From the NCBI GenBank assembly GCA_040954595.2, contig CM082596.2:4278001-4342000 (forward strand): 64,000 nt of DNA, written 5' to 3'. Positions 1-16,056 of the stretch are shown here, piece after piece (position 1 is the first letter of the stretch; each line of letters opens with the position of its first letter). This stretch comes from Balanoglossus misakiensis (Eukaryota; Hemichordata). The notes under the pieces are model-generated. The model ran no database searches and was not told the origin of the DNA. It saw nothing but the letters and a program-made list of their open reading frames with translations. The position numbers were made by a program, and so were the translations under genes.

Positions 1-3000
1 CAAAAAATCACCAAATTTTGAAAATTCGCGAAGTCGAAAAATTGAGGTTTCTGGACGATTTTCATGAGCTATAACCCATGATTTTTATCAAAAAATCACC
101 TAATTTTGAAAATTCGCGAAGTCGAAAAATTGAAGTTTCTGGACGATTTTCATGGGCTATAACACATGATTTTTATCAAAAAATCACCAAATTTTGAAAA
201 TTCGCGAAGTCGAAAAATTGAGGTTTCTGGACGATTTTCATGAGCTATAACCCATGATTTTTATCAAAAAATCACCAAATTTTAAAAATTCGCGAAGTCG
301 AAAAATTGAGGTTTCTGGACGATTTTCATGAGCTATAACCCATGATTTTTATCAAAAAATCACCAAATTTTGAAATTCCGAAGTCGAAAAATTGAGGTTT
401 CTGGACGATTTTCATGAGCTATAACCCATGATTTTTATCAAAAAATCACCAAATTTTGAAAATTCTCGAATTCGAAAAATTGAGGTTTCTGGACGATTTT
501 CATGGGCTATAACCCATGGTTTTTATCAGAAAATGACCAGATTTTGAAAATTCGCGAAGTCGAAAAATTGAGGTTTCTGGACGATTTTCATGGGCTATAA
601 CCCATGGTTTTTATCAAAAAATCACCAAATTTTAAAAATTCGCGAAGTCGAAAAATTGAGGTTTCTGGACGATTTTCATGAGCTATAACCCATGGTTTTT
701 ATCAAAAAATCACCAAATTTTAAAAATTCGCGAAGTCCAAAAATTGAGGTTTCTGGACGATTTTCATGAGCTATAACCCATGATTTTTATCAAAAAATCA
801 CCAAATTTTAAAAATTCGCGAAGTCGAAAAATTGAGGTTTCTGGACGATTTTCATGAGCTATAACCCATGATTTTTATCAAAAAATCACCAAATTTTGAA
901 AATTCCGAAGTCGAAAAATTGAGGTTTCTGGACGATTTTCACGAGCTATAACCCATGATTTTTATCAAAAAATCACCAAATTTTGAAAATTCCGAAGTCG
1001 AAAAATTGAGGTTTCTGGACGATTTTCATGAGCTATAACCCATGATTTTTATCAAAAAATCACCAAATTTTGAAAATTCGCGAAGTCGAAAAATTGAGGT
1101 TTCTGGACGATTTTCATGAGCTATAACCCATGATTTTTATCAAAAAATCACCAAATTTTAAAATCGCGAAGTCGAAAAATTGAGGTTTCTGGACGATTTT
1201 CATGGGCTATAACCCATGGTTTTTATCAAAAAATCACCAAATTTTGAAAATTCGCGAAGTCGAAAAATTGAGGTTTCTGGACGATTTTCATGGGCTATAA
1301 CCCATGGTTTTTATCAAAAAATCACCAAATTTTAAAAATTCGCGAAGTCGAAAAATTGAGGTTTCTGGACGATTTTCATGGGCTATAACCCATGGTTTTT
1401 ATCAAAAAATCACCAAATTTTGAAAATTCGCGAAGTCGAAAAATTGAGGTTTCTGGACGATTTTCATGAGCTATAACCCATGATTTTTATCAAAAAATCA
1501 CCAAATTTTGAAAATTCCGAAGTCGAAAAATTGAGGTTTCTGGACGATTTTCATGAGCTATAACCCATGATTTTTATCAAAAAATCACCAAATTTTGAAA
1601 ATTCGCGAAGTCGAAAAATTGAGGTTTCTGGACGATTTTCATGAGCTATAACCCATGATTTTTATCAAAAAATCACCAAATTTTAAAAATTCGCGAAGTC
1701 GAAAAATTGAGGTTTCTGGACGATTTTCATGGGCTATAACCCATGGTTTTTATCAAAAAATCACCAAATTTTGAAAATTCGCGAAGTAGAAAAATTGAGG
1801 TTTCTGGACGATTTTCATGAGCTATAACCCATGATTTTTATCAAAAAATCACCAAATTTTGAAAATTCGCGAAGTCGAAAAATTGAGGTTTCTGGACGAT
1901 TTTCATGAGCTATAACCCATGATTTTTATCAAAAAATCACCAAATTTTAAAAATTCGCGAAGTCGAAAAATTGAGGTTTCTGGACGATTTTCATGAGCTA
2001 TAACCCATGATTTTTATCATAAAATCACCAAATTTTGAAAATTCCGAAGTCGAAAAATTGAGGTTTCTGGACGATTTTCATGAGCTATAACCCATGATTT
2101 TTATCAAAAAATCACCAAATTTTAAAAATTCGCGAAATCGAAAAATTGAGGTTTCTGGACGATTTTCATGAGCTATAACCCATGATTTTTATCAAAAAAT
2201 CACCAAATTTTAAAAATCGCGAAGTCGAAAAATTGAGGTTTCTGGACGATTTTCATGGGCTATAACCCATGGTTTTTATCAAAAAATCACCAAATTTTAA
2301 AAATTCGCGAAGTCGAAAAATTGAGGTTTCTGGACGATTTTCATGAGCTATAACCCATGATTTTTATCAAAAAATCACCAAATTTTGAAAATTCGCGAAG
2401 TCGAAAAATTGAGGTTTCTGGACGATTTTCATGAGCTATAACCCATGATTTTTATCAAAAAATCACCAAATTTTAAAAATTCGCGAAGTCGAAAAATTGA
2501 GGTTTCTGGACGATTTTCATGGGCTATAACCCATGGTTTTTATCAAAAAATCACCAAATTTTAAAAATTCGCGAAGTCGAAAAATTGAGGTTTCTGGACG
2601 ATTTTCATGGGCTATAACCCATGGTTTTTATCAAAAAATCACCAAATTTTGAAAATTCGCGAAGTCGAAAAATTGAGGTTTCTGGACGATTTTCATGAGC
2701 TATAACCCATGATTTTTATCAAAAAATCACCAAATTTTAAAAATTCGCGAAGTCGAAAAATTGAGGTTTCTGGACGATTTTCATGGGCTATAACCCATGG
2801 TTTTTATCAAAAAATCACCAAATTTTGAAAATTCGCGAAGTAGAAAAATTGAGGTTTCTGGACGATTTTCATGAGCTATAACCCATGATTTTTATCAAAA
2901 AATCACCAAATTTTGAAAATTCGCGAAGTCGAAAAATTGAGGTTTCTGGACGATTTTCATGAGCTATAACCCATGATTTTTATCAAAAAATCACCAAATT

Positions 3001-6000
3001 TTAAAAATTCGCGAAGTCGAAAAATTGAGGTTTCTGGACGATTTTCATGAGCTATAACCCATGATTTTTATCATAAAATCACCAAATTTTGAAAATTCCG
3101 AAGTCGAAAAATTGAGGTTTCTGGACGATTTTCATGAGCTATAACCCATGATTTTTATCAAAAAATCACCAAATTTTAAAAATTCGCGAAATCGAAAAAT
3201 TGAGGTTTCTGGACGATTTTCATGAGCTATAACCCATGATTTTTATCAAAAAATCACCAAATTTTAAAAATCGCGAAGTCGAAAAATTGAGGTTTCTGGA
3301 CGATTTTCATGGGCTATAACCCATGGTTTTTATCAAAAAATCACCAAATTTTAAAAATTCGCGAAGTCGAAAAATTGAGGTTTCTGGACGATTTTCATGA
3401 GCTATAACCCATGATTTTTATCAAAAAATCACCAAATTTTAAAAATTCGCGAAGTCGAAAAATTGAGGTTTCTGGACGATTTTCATGAGCTATAACCCAT
3501 GATTTTTATCAAAAAATCACCAAATTTTGAAAATTCGCGAAGTCGAAAAATTGAGGTTTCTGGACGATTTTCATGAGCTATAACCCATGATTTTTATCAA
3601 AAAATCACCAAATTTTAAAAATTCGCGAAGTCGAAAAATTGAGGTTTCTGGACGATTTTCATGGGCTATAACCCATGATTTTTTTCAAAAAATCACCAAA
3701 TTTTGAAAATTCGCGAAGTCGAAAAATTGAGGTTTCTGGACGATTTTCATGAGCTATAACCCATGATTTTTATCAAAAAATCACCAAATTTTGAAAATTC
3801 GCGAAGTCGAAAAATTGAGGTTTCTGGACGATTTTCATGAGCTATAACCCATGATTTTTATCAAAAAATCACCAAATTTTAAAAATTCGCGAAGTCGAAA
3901 AATTGAGGTTTCTGGACGATTTTCATGAGCTATAACCCATGATTTTTATCAAAAAATCACCAAATTTGTAAAATTCCGAAGTAGAAAAATTGAGGTTTCT
4001 GGACGATTTTCATGAGCTATAACCCATGATTTTTATCAAAAAATCACCAAATTTTGAAAATTCGCGAAGTCGAAAAATTGAGGTTTCTGGACGATTTTCA
4101 TGAGCTATAACCCATGATTTTTATCAAAAATCACCAAATTTTAAAATTCGCGAAGTCGAAAAATTGAGGTTTCTGGACGATTTTCATGGGCTATAACCCA
4201 TGGTTTTTATCAAAAAATCACCAAATTTTGAAAATTCGCGAAGTCGAAAAATTGAGGTTTCTGGACGATTTTCATGAGCTATAACCCATGATTTTTATCA
4301 AAAAATCACCTAATTTTGAAAATTCGCGAAGTCGAAAAATTGAAGTTTCTGGACGATTTTCATGGGCTATAACACATGATTTTTATCAAAAAATCACCAA
4401 ATTTTGAAAATTCGCGAAGTCGAAAAATTGAGGTTTCTGGACGATTTTCATGAGCTATAACCCATGATTTTTATCAAAAAATCACCAAATTTTAAAAATT
4501 CGCGAAGTCGAAAAATTGAGGTTTCTGGACGATTTTCATGAGCTATAACCCATGATTTTTATCAAAAAATCACCAAATTTTGAAAATTCCGAAGTCGAAA
4601 AATTGAGGTTTCTGGACGATTTTCATGAGCTATAACCCATGATTTTTATCAAAAAATCACCAAATTTTGAAAATTCTCGAATTCGAAAAATTGAGGTTTC
4701 TGGACGATTTTCATGGGCTATAACCCATGGTTTTTATCAGAAAATGACCAGATTTTGAAAATTCGCGAAGTCGAAAAATTGAGGTTTCTGGACGATTTTC
4801 ATGGGCTATAACCCATGGTTTTTATCAAAAAATCACCAAATTTTAAAAATTCGCGAAGTCGAAAAATTGAGGTTTCTGGACGATTTTCATGAGCTATAAC
4901 CCATGGTTTTTATCAAAAAATCACCAAATTTTAAAAATTCGCGAAGTCCAAAAATTGAGGTTTCTGGACGATTTTCATGAGCTATAACCCATGATTTTTA
5001 TCAAAAAATCACCAAATTTTAAAAATTCGCGAAGTCGAAAAATTGAGGTTTCTGGACGATTTTCATGAGCTATAACCCATGATTTTTATCAAAAAATCAC
5101 CAAATTTTGAAAATTCCGAAGTCGAAAAATTGAGGTTTCTGGACGATTTTCATGAGCTATAACCCATGATTTTTATCAAAAAATCACCAAATTTTGAAAA
5201 TTCCGAAGTCGAAAAATTGAGGTTTCTGGACGATTTTCATGAGCTATAACCCATGATTTTTATCAAAAAATCACCAAATTTTGAAAATTCGCGAAGTCGA
5301 AAAATTGAGGTTTCTGGACGATTTTCATGAGCTATAACCCATGATTTTTATCAAAAAATCACCAAATTTTAAAATCGCGAAGTCGAAAAATTGAGGTTTC
5401 TGGACGATTTTCATGGGCTATAACCCATGGTTTTTATCAAAAAATCACCAAATTTTGAAAATTCGCGAAGTCGAAAAATTGAGGTTTCTGGACGATTTTC
5501 ATGGGCTATAACCCATGGTTTTTATCAAAAAATCACCAAATTTTAAAAATTCGCGAAGTCGAAAAATTGAGGTTTCTGGACGATTTTCATGGGCTATAAC
5601 CCATGGTTTTTATCAAAAAATCACCAAATTTTGAAAATTCGCGAAGTCGAAAAATTGAGGTTTCTGGACGATTTTCATGAGCTATAACCCATGATTTTTA
5701 TCAAAAAATCACCAAATTTTGAAAATTCCGAAGTCGAAAAATTGAGGTTTCTGGACGATTTTCATGAGCTATAACCCATGATTTTTATCAAAAAATCACC
5801 AAATTTTGAAAATTCGCGAAGTCGAAAAATTGAGGTTTCTGGACGATTTTCATGAGCTATAACCCATGATTTTTATCAAAAAATCACCAAATTTTAAAAA
5901 TTCGCGAAGTCGAAAAATTGAGGTTTCTGGACGATTTTCATGGGCTATAACCCATGGTTTTTATCAAAAAATCACCAAATTTTGAAAATTCGCGAAGTAG

Positions 6001-9000
6001 AAAAATTGAGGTTTCTGGACGATTTTCATGAGCTATAACCCATGATTTTTATCAAAAAATCACCAAATTTTGAAAATTCGCGAAGTCGAAAAATTGAGGT
6101 TTCTGGACGATTTTCATGAGCTATAACCCATGATTTTTATCAAAAAATCACCAAATTTTAAAAATTCGCGAAGTCGAAAAATTGAGGTTTCTGGACGATT
6201 TTCATGAGCTATAACCCATGATTTTTATCATAAAATCACCAAATTTTGAAAATTCCGAAGTCGAAAAATTGAGGTTTCTGGACGATTTTCATGAGCTATA
6301 ACCCATGATTTTTATCAAAAAATCACCAAATTTTAAAAATTCGCGAAATCGAAAAATTGAGGTTTCTGGACGATTTTCATGAGCTATAACCCATGATTTT
6401 TATCAAAAAATCACCAAATTTTAAAAATCGCGAAGTCGAAAAATTGAGGTTTCTGGACGATTTTCATGGGCTATAACCCATGGTTTTTATCAAAAAATCA
6501 CCAAATTTTAAAAATTCGCGAAGTCGAAAAATTGAGGTTTCTGGACGATTTTCATGAGCTATAACCCATGATTTTTATCAAAAAATCACCAAATTTTAAA
6601 AATTCGCGAAGTCGAAAAATTGAGGTTTCTGGACGATTTTCATGAGCTATAACCCATGATTTTTATCAAAAAATCACCAAATTTTGAAAATTCGCGAAGT
6701 CGAAAAATTGAGGTTTCTGGACGATTTTCATGAGCTATAACCCATGATTTTTATCAAAAAATCACCAAATTTTAAAAATTCGCGAAGTCGAAAAATTGAG
6801 GTTTCTGGACGATTTTCATGGGCTATAACCCATGATTTTTTTCAAAAAATCACCAAATTTTGAAAATTCGCGAAGTCGAAAAATTGAGGTTTCTGGACGA
6901 TTTTCATGAGCTATAACCCATGATTTTTATCAAAAAATCACCAAATTTTGAAAATTCGCGAAGTCGAAAAATTGAGGTTTCTGGACGATTTTCATGAGCT
7001 ATAACCCATGATTTTTATCAAAAAATCACCAAATTTTAAAAATTCGCGAAGTCGAAAAATTGAGGTTTCTGGACGATTTTCATGAGCTATAACCCATGAT
7101 TTTTATCAAAAAATCACCAAATTTTGAAAATTCCGAAGTCGAAAAATTGAGGTTTCTGGACGATTTTCATGAGCTATAACCCATGATTTTTATCAAAAAA
7201 TCACCAAATTTTGAAAATTCGCGAAGTCGAAAAATTGAGGTTTCTGGACGATTTTCATGAGCTATAACCCATGATTTTTATCAAAAAATCACCAAATTTT
7301 AAAAATTCGCGAAGTCGAAAAATTGAGGTTTCTGGACGATTTTCATGGGCTATAACCCATGGTTTTTATCAAAAAATCACCAAATTTTGAAAATTCGCGA
7401 AGTAGAAAAATTGAGGTTTCTGGACGATTTTCATGAGCTATAACCCATGATTTTTATCAAAAAATCACCAAATTTTGAAAATTCGCGAAGTCGAAAAATT
7501 GAGGTTTCTGGACGATTTTCATGAGCTATAACCCATGATTTTTATCATAAAATCACCAAATTTTGAAAATTCCGAAGTCGAAAAATTGAGGTTTCTGGAC
7601 GATTTTCATGAGCTATAACCCATGATTTTTATCAAAAAATCACCAAATTTTAAAAATTCGCGAAATCGAAAAATTGAGGTTTCTGGACGATTTTCATGAG
7701 CTATAACCCATGATTTTTATCAAAAAATCACCAAATTTTAAAAATCGCGAAGTCGAAAAATTGAGGTTTCTGGACGATTTTCATGGGCTATAACCCATGG
7801 TTTTTATCAAAAAATCACCAAATTTTAAAAATTCGCGAAGTCGAAAAATTGAGGTTTCTGGACGATTTTCATGAGCTATAACCCATGATTTTTATCAAAA
7901 AATCACCAAATTTTAAAAATTCGCGAAGTCGAAAAATTGAGGTTTCTGGACGATTTTCATGAGCTATAACCCATGATTTTTATCAAAAAATCACCAAATT
8001 TTGAAAATTCGCGAAGTCGAAAAATTGAGGTTTCTGGACGATTTTCATGAGCTATAACCCATGATTTTTATCAAAAAATCACCAAATTTTAAAAATTCGC
8101 GAAGTCGAAAAATTGAGGTTTCTGGACGATTTTCATGGGCTATAACCCATGATTTTTTTCAAAAAATCACCAAATTTTGAAAATTCGCGAAGTCGAAAAA
8201 TTGAGGTTTCTGGACGATTTTCATGAGCTATAACCCATGATTTTTATCAAAAAATCACCAAATTTTGAAAATTCGCGAAGTCGAAAAATTGAGGTTTCTG
8301 GACGATTTTCATGAGCTATAACCCATGATTTTTATCAAAAAATCACCAAATTTTAAAAATTCGCGAAGTCGAAAAATTGAGGTTTCTGGACGATTTTCAT
8401 GAGCTATAACCCATGATTTTTATCAAAAAATCACCAAATTTGTAAAATTCCGAAGTAGAAAAATTGAGGTTTCTGGACGATTTTCATGAGCTATAACCCA
8501 TGATTTTTATCAAAAAATCACCAAATTTTGAAAATTCGCGAAGTCGAAAAATTGAGGTTTCTGGACGATTTTCATGAGCTATAACCCATGATTTTTATCA
8601 AAAATCACCAACTTTTAAAATTCGCGAAGTCGAAAAATTGAGGTTTCTGGACGATTTTCATGGGCTATAACCCATGGTTTTTATCAAAAAATCACCAAAT
8701 TTTGAAAATTCGCGAAGTCGAAAAATTGAGGTTTCTGGACGATTTTCATGAGCTATAACCCATGATTTTTATCAAAAAATCACCTAATTTTGAAAATTCG
8801 CGAAGTCGAAAAATTGAGGTTTCTGGACGATTTTCATGGGCTATAACACATGATTTTTATCAAAAAATCACCAAATTTTGAAAATTCGCGAAGTCGAAAA
8901 ATTGAGGTTTCTGGACGATTTTCATGAGCTATAACCCATGATTTTTATCAAAAAATCACCAAATTTTAAAAATTCGCGAAGTCGAAAAATTGAGGTTTCT

Positions 9001-12000
9001 GGACGATTTTCATGAGCTATAACCCATGATTTTTATCAAAAAATCACCAAATTTTGAAAATTCCGAAGTCGAAAAATTGAGGTTTCTGGACGATTTTCAT
9101 GAGCTATAACCCATGATTTTTATCAAAAAATCACCAAATTTTGAAAATTCTCGAATTCGAAAAATTGAGGTTTCTGGACGATTTTCATGGGCTATAACCC
9201 ATGGTTTTTATCAGAAAATGACCAGATTTTGAAAATTCGCGAAGTCGAAAAATTGAGGTTTCTGGACGATTTTCATGGGCTATAACCCATGGTTTTTATC
9301 AAAAAATCACCAAATTTTAAAAATTCGCGAAGTCGAAAAATTGAGGTTTCTGGACGATTTTCATGAGCTATAACCCATGGTTTTTATCAAAAAATCACCA
9401 AATTTTAAAAATTCGCGAAGTCCAAAAATTGAGGTTTCTGGACGATTTTCATGAGCTATAACCCATGATTTTTATCAAAAAATCACCAAATTTTAAAAAT
9501 TCGCGAAGTCGAAAAATTGAGGTTTCTGGACGATTTTCATGAGCTATAACCCATGATTTTTATCAAAAAATCACCAAATTTTGAAAATTCCGAAGTCGAA
9601 AAATTGAGGTTTCTGGACGATTTTCATGAGCTATAACCCATGATTTTTATCAAAAAATCACCAAATTTTGAAAATTCCGAAGTCGAAAAATTGAGGTTTC
9701 TGGACGATTTTCATGAGCTATAACCCATGATTTTTATCAAAAAATCACCAAATTTTGAAAATTCGCGAAGTCGAAAAATTGAGGTTTCTGGACGATTTTC
9801 ATGAGCTATAACCCATGATTTTTATCAAAAAATCACCAAATTTTAAAATCGCGAAGTCGAAAAATTGAGGTTTCTGGACGATTTTCATGGGCTATAACCC
9901 ATGGTTTTTATCAAAAAATCACCAAATTTTGAAAATTCGCGAAGTCGAAAAATTGAGGTTTCTGGACGATTTTCATGGGCTATAACCCATGGTTTTTATC
10001 AAAAAATCACCAAATTTTAAAAATTCGCGAAGTCGAAAAATTGAGGTTTCTGGACGATTTTCATGGGCTATAACCCATGGTTTTTATCAAAAAATCACCA
10101 AATTTTGAAAATTCGCGAAGTCGAAAAATTGAGGTTTCTGGACGATTTTCATGAGCTATAACCCATGATTTTTATCAAAAAATCACCAAATTTTGAAAAT
10201 TCCGAAGTCGAAAAATTGAGGTTTCTGGACGATTTTCATGAGCTATAACCCATGATTTTTATCAAAAAATCACCAAATTTTAAAAATTCGCGAAGTCGAA
10301 AAATTGAGGTTTCTGGACGATTTTCATGGGCTATAACCCATGGTTTTTATCAAAAAATCACCAAATTTTGAAAATTCGCGAAGTCGAAAAATTGAGGTTT
10401 CTGGACGATTTTCATGAGCTATAACCCATGATTTTTATCAAAAAATCACCAAATTTTGAAAATTCCGAAGTCGAAAAATTGAGGTTTCTGGACGATTTTC
10501 ATGAGCTATAACCCATGATTTTTATCAAAAAATCACCAAATTTTGAAAATTCCGAAGTCGAAAAATTGAGGTTTCTGGACGATTTTCATGAGCTATAACC
10601 CATGATTTTTATCAAAAAATCACCAAATTTTAAAAATTCGCGAAGTCGAAAAATTGAGGTTTCTGGACGATTTTCATGGGCTATAACCCATGGTTTTTAT
10701 CAAAAATCACCAAATTTTGAAAATTCGCGAAGTCGAAAAATTGAGGTTTCTGGACGATTTTCATGGGCTATAACCCATGGTTTTTATCAAAAAATCACCA
10801 AATTTTAAAAATTCGCGAAGTCGAAAAATTGAGGTTTCTGGACGATTTTCATGGGCTATAACCCATGGTTTTTATCAAAAAATCACCAAATTTTGAAAAT
10901 TCTCGAATTCGAAAAATTGAGTTTTCTGGACGATTTTCATGAGCTATAACCCATGATTTTTATCAAAAAATCACCAAATTTTGAAAATTCCGAAGTCGAA
11001 AAATTGAGGTTTCTGGACGATTTTCATGAGCTATAACCCATGATTTTTATCAAAAAATCACCAAATTTTAAAAATTCGCGAAGTCGAAAAATTGAGGTTT
11101 CTGGACGATTTTCATGGGCTATAACCCATGGTTTTTATCAAAAAATCACCAAATTTTGAAAATTCGCGAAGTCGAAAAATTGAGGTTTCTGGACGATTTT
11201 CATGGGCTATAACCCATGGTTTTTATTAAAAAATCACCAAATTTTAAAAATTCGCGAAGTCGAAAAATTGAGGTTTCTGGACGATTTTCATGAGCTATAA
11301 CCCATGATTTTTATCAAAAAATCACCAAATTTTGAAAATTCCGAAGTCGAAAAATTGAGGTTTCTGGACGATTTTCATGAGCTATAACCCATGATTTTTA
11401 TCAAAAAATCACCAAATTTTGAAAATTCGCGAAGTCGAAAAATTGAGGTTTCTGGACGATTTTCATGAGCTATAACCCATGATTTTTATCAAAAAATCAC
11501 CAAATTTTAAAAATTCGCGAAGTAGAAAAATTGAGGTTTCTGGACGATTTTCATGAGCTATAACCCATGATTTTTATCAAAAAATCACCAAATTTTGAAA
11601 ATTCGCGAAGTCGAAAAATTGAGGTTTCTGGACGATTTTCATGGGCTATAACCCATGGTTTTTATCAAAAAATCACCAAATTTTAAAAATTCGCGAAGTC
11701 GAAAAATTGAGGTTTCTGGACGATTTTCATGGGCTATAACCCATGGTTTTTATCAAAAAATCACCAAATTTTGAAAATTCGCGAAGTCGAAAAATTGAGG
11801 TTTCTGGACGATTTTCATGAGCTATAACCCATGATTTTTATCAAAAAATCACCAAATTTTGAAAATTCCGAAGTCGAAAAATTGAGGTTTCTGGACGATT
11901 TTCATGAGCTATAACCCATGATTTTTATCAAAAAATCACCAAATTTTAAAAATTCGCGAAGTCGAAAAATTGAGGTTTCTGGACGATTTTCATGGGCTAT

Positions 12001-15000
12001 AACCCATGGTTTTTATCAAAAAATCACCAAATTTTGAAAATTCGCGAAGTCGAAAAATTGAGGTTTCTGGACGATTTTCATGAGCTATAACCCATGATTT
12101 TTATCAAAAAATCACCAAATTTTGAAAATTCCGAAGTCGAAAAATTGAGGTTTCTGGACGATTTTCATGAGCTATAACCCATGATTTTTATCAAAAAATC
12201 ACCAAATTTTGAAAATTCCGAAGTCGAAAAATTGAGGTTTCTGGACGATTTTCATGAGCTATAACCCATGATTTTTATCAAAAAATCACCAAATTTTAAA
12301 AATTCGCGAAGTCGAAAAATTGAGGTTTCTGGACGATTTTCATGGGCTATAACCCATGGTTTTTATCAAAAATCACCAAATTTTGAAAATTCGCGAAGTC
12401 GAAAAATTGAGGTTTCTGGACGATTTTCATGGGCTATAACCCATGGTTTTTATCAAAAAATCACCAAATTTTGAAAATTCTCGAATTCGAAAAATTGAGT
12501 TTTCTGGACGATTTTCATGAGCTATAACCCATGATTTTTATCAAAAAATCACCAAATTTTGAAAATTCCGAAGTCGAAAAATTGAGGTTTCTGGACGATT
12601 TTCATGAGCTATAACCCATGATTTTTATCAAAAAATCACCAAATTTTAAAAATTCGCGAAGTCGAAAAATTGAGGTTTCTGGACGATTTTCATGGGCTAT
12701 AACCCATGGTTTTTATCAAAAAATCACCAAATTTTGAAAATTCGCGAAGTCGAAAAATTGAGGTTTCTGGACGATTTTCATGGGCTATAACCCATGGTTT
12801 TTATTAAAAAATCACCAAATTTTAAAAATTCGCGAAGTCGAAAAATTGAGGTTTCTGGACGATTTTCATGAGCTATAACCCATGATTTTTATCAAAAAAT
12901 CACCAAATTTTGAAAATTCCGAAGTCGAAAAATTGAGGTTTCTGGACGATTTTCATGAGCTATAACCCATGATTTTTATCAAAAAATCACCAAATTTTGA
13001 AAATTCGCGAAGTCGAAAAATTGAGGTTTCTGGACGATTTTCATGAGCTATAACCCATGATTTTTATCAAAAAATCACCAAATTTTAAAAATTCGCGAAG
13101 TAGAAAAATTGAGGTTTCTGGACGATTTTCATGAGCTATAACCCATGATTTTTATCAAAAAATCACCAAATTTTGAAAATTCGCGAAGTCGAAAAATTGA
13201 GGTTTCTGGACGATTTTCATGAGCTATAACCCATGATTTTTATCAAAAAATCACCAAATTTTAAAAATTCGCGAAGTCGAAAAATTGAGGTTTCTGGACG
13301 ATTTTCATGGGCTATAACCCATGGTTTTTATCAAAAAATCACCAAATTTTAAAAATTCGCGAAGTCGAAAAATTGAGGTTTCTGGACGATTTTCATGGGC
13401 TATAACCCATGGTTTTTATCAAAAAATCACCAAATTTTGAAAATTCTCGAATTCGAAAAATTGAGTTTTCTGGACGATTTTCATGGGCTATAACCCATGG
13501 TTTTTATCAAAAAATGACCAGATTTTGAAAATTCGCGAAGTCGAAAAATTGAGGTTTCTGGACGATTTTCATGAGCTATAACCCATGATTTTTATCAAAA
13601 AATCACCAAATTTTAAAAATTCGCGAAGTCGAAAAATTGAGGTTTCTGGACGATTTTCATGGGCTATAACCCATGGTTTTTATCAAAAAATCACCAAATT
13701 TTGAAAATTCGCGAAGTCGAAAAATTGAGGTTTCTGGACGATTTTCATGAGCTATAACCCATGATTTTTATCAAAAAATCACCAAATTTTGAAAATTCCG
13801 AAGTCGAAAAATTGAGGTTTCTGGACGATTTTCATGAGCTATAACCCATGATTTTTATCAAAAAATCACCAAATTTTAAAAATTCGGGAAGTCGAAAAAT
13901 TGAGGTTTCTGGACGATTTTCAAGGGCTATAACCCATGGTTTTTATTAAAAAATCACCAAATTTTAAAAATTCGCGAAGTCGAAAAATTGAGGTTTCTGG
14001 ACGATTTTCATGAGCTATAACCCATGATTTTTATCAAAAAATCACCAAATTTTGAAAATTCCGAAGTCGAAAAATTGAGGTTTCTGGACGATTTTCATGA
14101 GCTATAACCCATGATTTTTATCAAAAAATCACCAAATTTTAAAAATTCGCGAAGTAGAAAAATTGAGGTTTCTGGACGATTTTCATGAGCTATAACCCAT
14201 GATTTTTATCAAAAAATCACCAAATTTTGAAAATTCGCGAAGTCGAAAAATTGAGGTTTCTGGACGATTTTCCTGAGCTATAACCCATGATTTTTATCAA
14301 AAAATCACCAAATTTTAAAAATTCGCGAAGTCGAAAAATTGAGGTTTCTGGACGATTTTCATGAGCTATAACCCATGATTTTTATCAAAAAATCACCAAA
14401 TTTTGAAAATTCGCGAAGTCGAAAAATTGAGGTTTCTGGACGATTTTCATGAGCTATAACCCATGATTTTTATCAAAAAATCACCAAATTTTAAAAATTC
14501 GCGAAGTCGAAAAATTGAGGTTTCTGGACGATTTTCATGGGCTATAACCCATGGTTTTTATCAAAAAATCACCAAATTTTGAAAATTCGCGAAGTCGAAA
14601 AATTGAGGTTTCTGGACGATTTTCATGAGCTATAACCCATGGTTTTTATCAAAAAATCACCAAATTTCAAAAATTCGCGAAGTCGAAAAATTGAGGTTTC
14701 TGGACGATTTTCATGGGCTATAACCCATGGTTTTTATCAAAAAATCACCAAATTTTAAAAATTCGCGAAGTCGAAAAATTGAGGTTTCTGGACGATTTTC
14801 ATGAGCTATAACCCATGATTTTTATCAAAAAATCACCAAATTTTGAAAATTCCGAAGTCGAAAAATTGAGGTTTCTGGACGATTTTCATGAGCTATAACC
14901 CATGATTTTTATCAAAAAATCACCAAATTTTGAAAATTCGCGAAGTCGAAAAATTGAGGTTTCTGAACGATTTTCATGAGCTATAACCCATGATTTTTAT

Positions 15001-16056
15001 CAAAAAATCACCAAATTTTAAAAATTCGCGAAGTCGAAAAATTGAGGTTTCTGGACGATTTTCATGAGCTATAACCCATGATTTTTATCAAAAAATCACC
15101 AAATTTTGAAAATTCGCGAAGTCGAAAAATTGAGGTTTCTGGACGATTTTCATGAGCTATAACCCATGATTTTTATCAAAAAATCACCAAATTTTAAAAA
15201 TTCGCGAAGTCGAAAAATTGAGGTTTCTGGACGATTTTCATGAGCTATAACCCATGATTTTTATCAAAAAATCACCAAATTTTAAAAATTCGCGAAGTCG
15301 AAAAATTGAGGTTTCTGGACGATTTTCATGAGCTATAACCCATGATTTTTATCAAAAAATCACCAAATTTTGAAAAATTCCGAAGTCGAAAAATTGAGGT
15401 TTCTGGACGATTTTCATGAGCTATAACCCATGATTTTTATCAAAAAATCACCAAATTTTGAAAATTCCGAAGTCGAAAAATTGAGGTTTCTGGACGATTT
15501 TCATGAGCTATAACCCATGATTTTTATCAAAAAATCACCAAATTTTGAAAATTCGCGAAGTCGAAAAATTGAGGTTTCTGGACGATTTTCATGAGCTATA
15601 ACCCATGATTTTTATCAAAAAATCACCAAATTTTAAAAATTCGCGAAGTCGAAAAATTGAGGTTTCTGGACGATTTTCATGGGCTATAACCCATGGTTTT
15701 TATCAAAAAATCACCAAATTTTGAAAATTCGCGAAGTCGAAAAATTGAGGTTTCTGGACGATTTTCATGAGCTATAACCCATGGTTTTTATCAAAAAATC
15801 ACCAAATTTCAAAAATTCGCGAAGTCGAAAAATTGAGGTTTCTGGACGATTTTCATGGGCTATAACCCATGGTTTTTATCAAAAAATCACCAAATTTTGA
15901 AAATTCTCGAATTCGAAAAATTGAGTTTTCTGGACGATTTTCATGGGCTATAACCCATGGTTTTTATCAAAAAATGACCAGATTTTGAAAATTCGCGAAG
16001 TCGAAAAATTGAGGTTTCTGGACGATTTTCATGAGCTATAACCCATGGTTTTTATC
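1..16056 (+). repeat. 88 bp tandem satellite array, forward arm
   Basis: The arm is wholly tandem copies of an 88 bp AT-rich monomer; successive units start at 1, 89 and 177. Recognisable monomer pieces are AAAAAATCACCAAATTTT, TTCGCGAAGTCG, GAGGTTTCTGGACG and GAGCTATAACCCATG. Frequent variants are 86-87 bp, with TTCCGAAG or AAATCGCGAAG in place of TTCGCGAAG. Monomer variants recur in order, giving higher-order repeats: the CACCTAATTTT variant lies at about 97, 4307 and 8781, spacings of 4210 and 4474 bp. The array already fills base 1, so it continues outside the window. No gene is supported; the few short open frames are artefacts of the repeat. Long arrays like this are typical of (peri)centromeric or subtelomeric heterochromatin, but the location here is inference. 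Confidence 0.97.

Noticed and set aside
10602-12474. Two identical 68-codon open frames in the satellite (10602-10808 and 12268-12474)
   Set aside because: They read straight through the 88 bp repeat and exist only because small indels remove stops. Their identity reflects a 1666 bp (19-monomer) array duplication, not a gene family.
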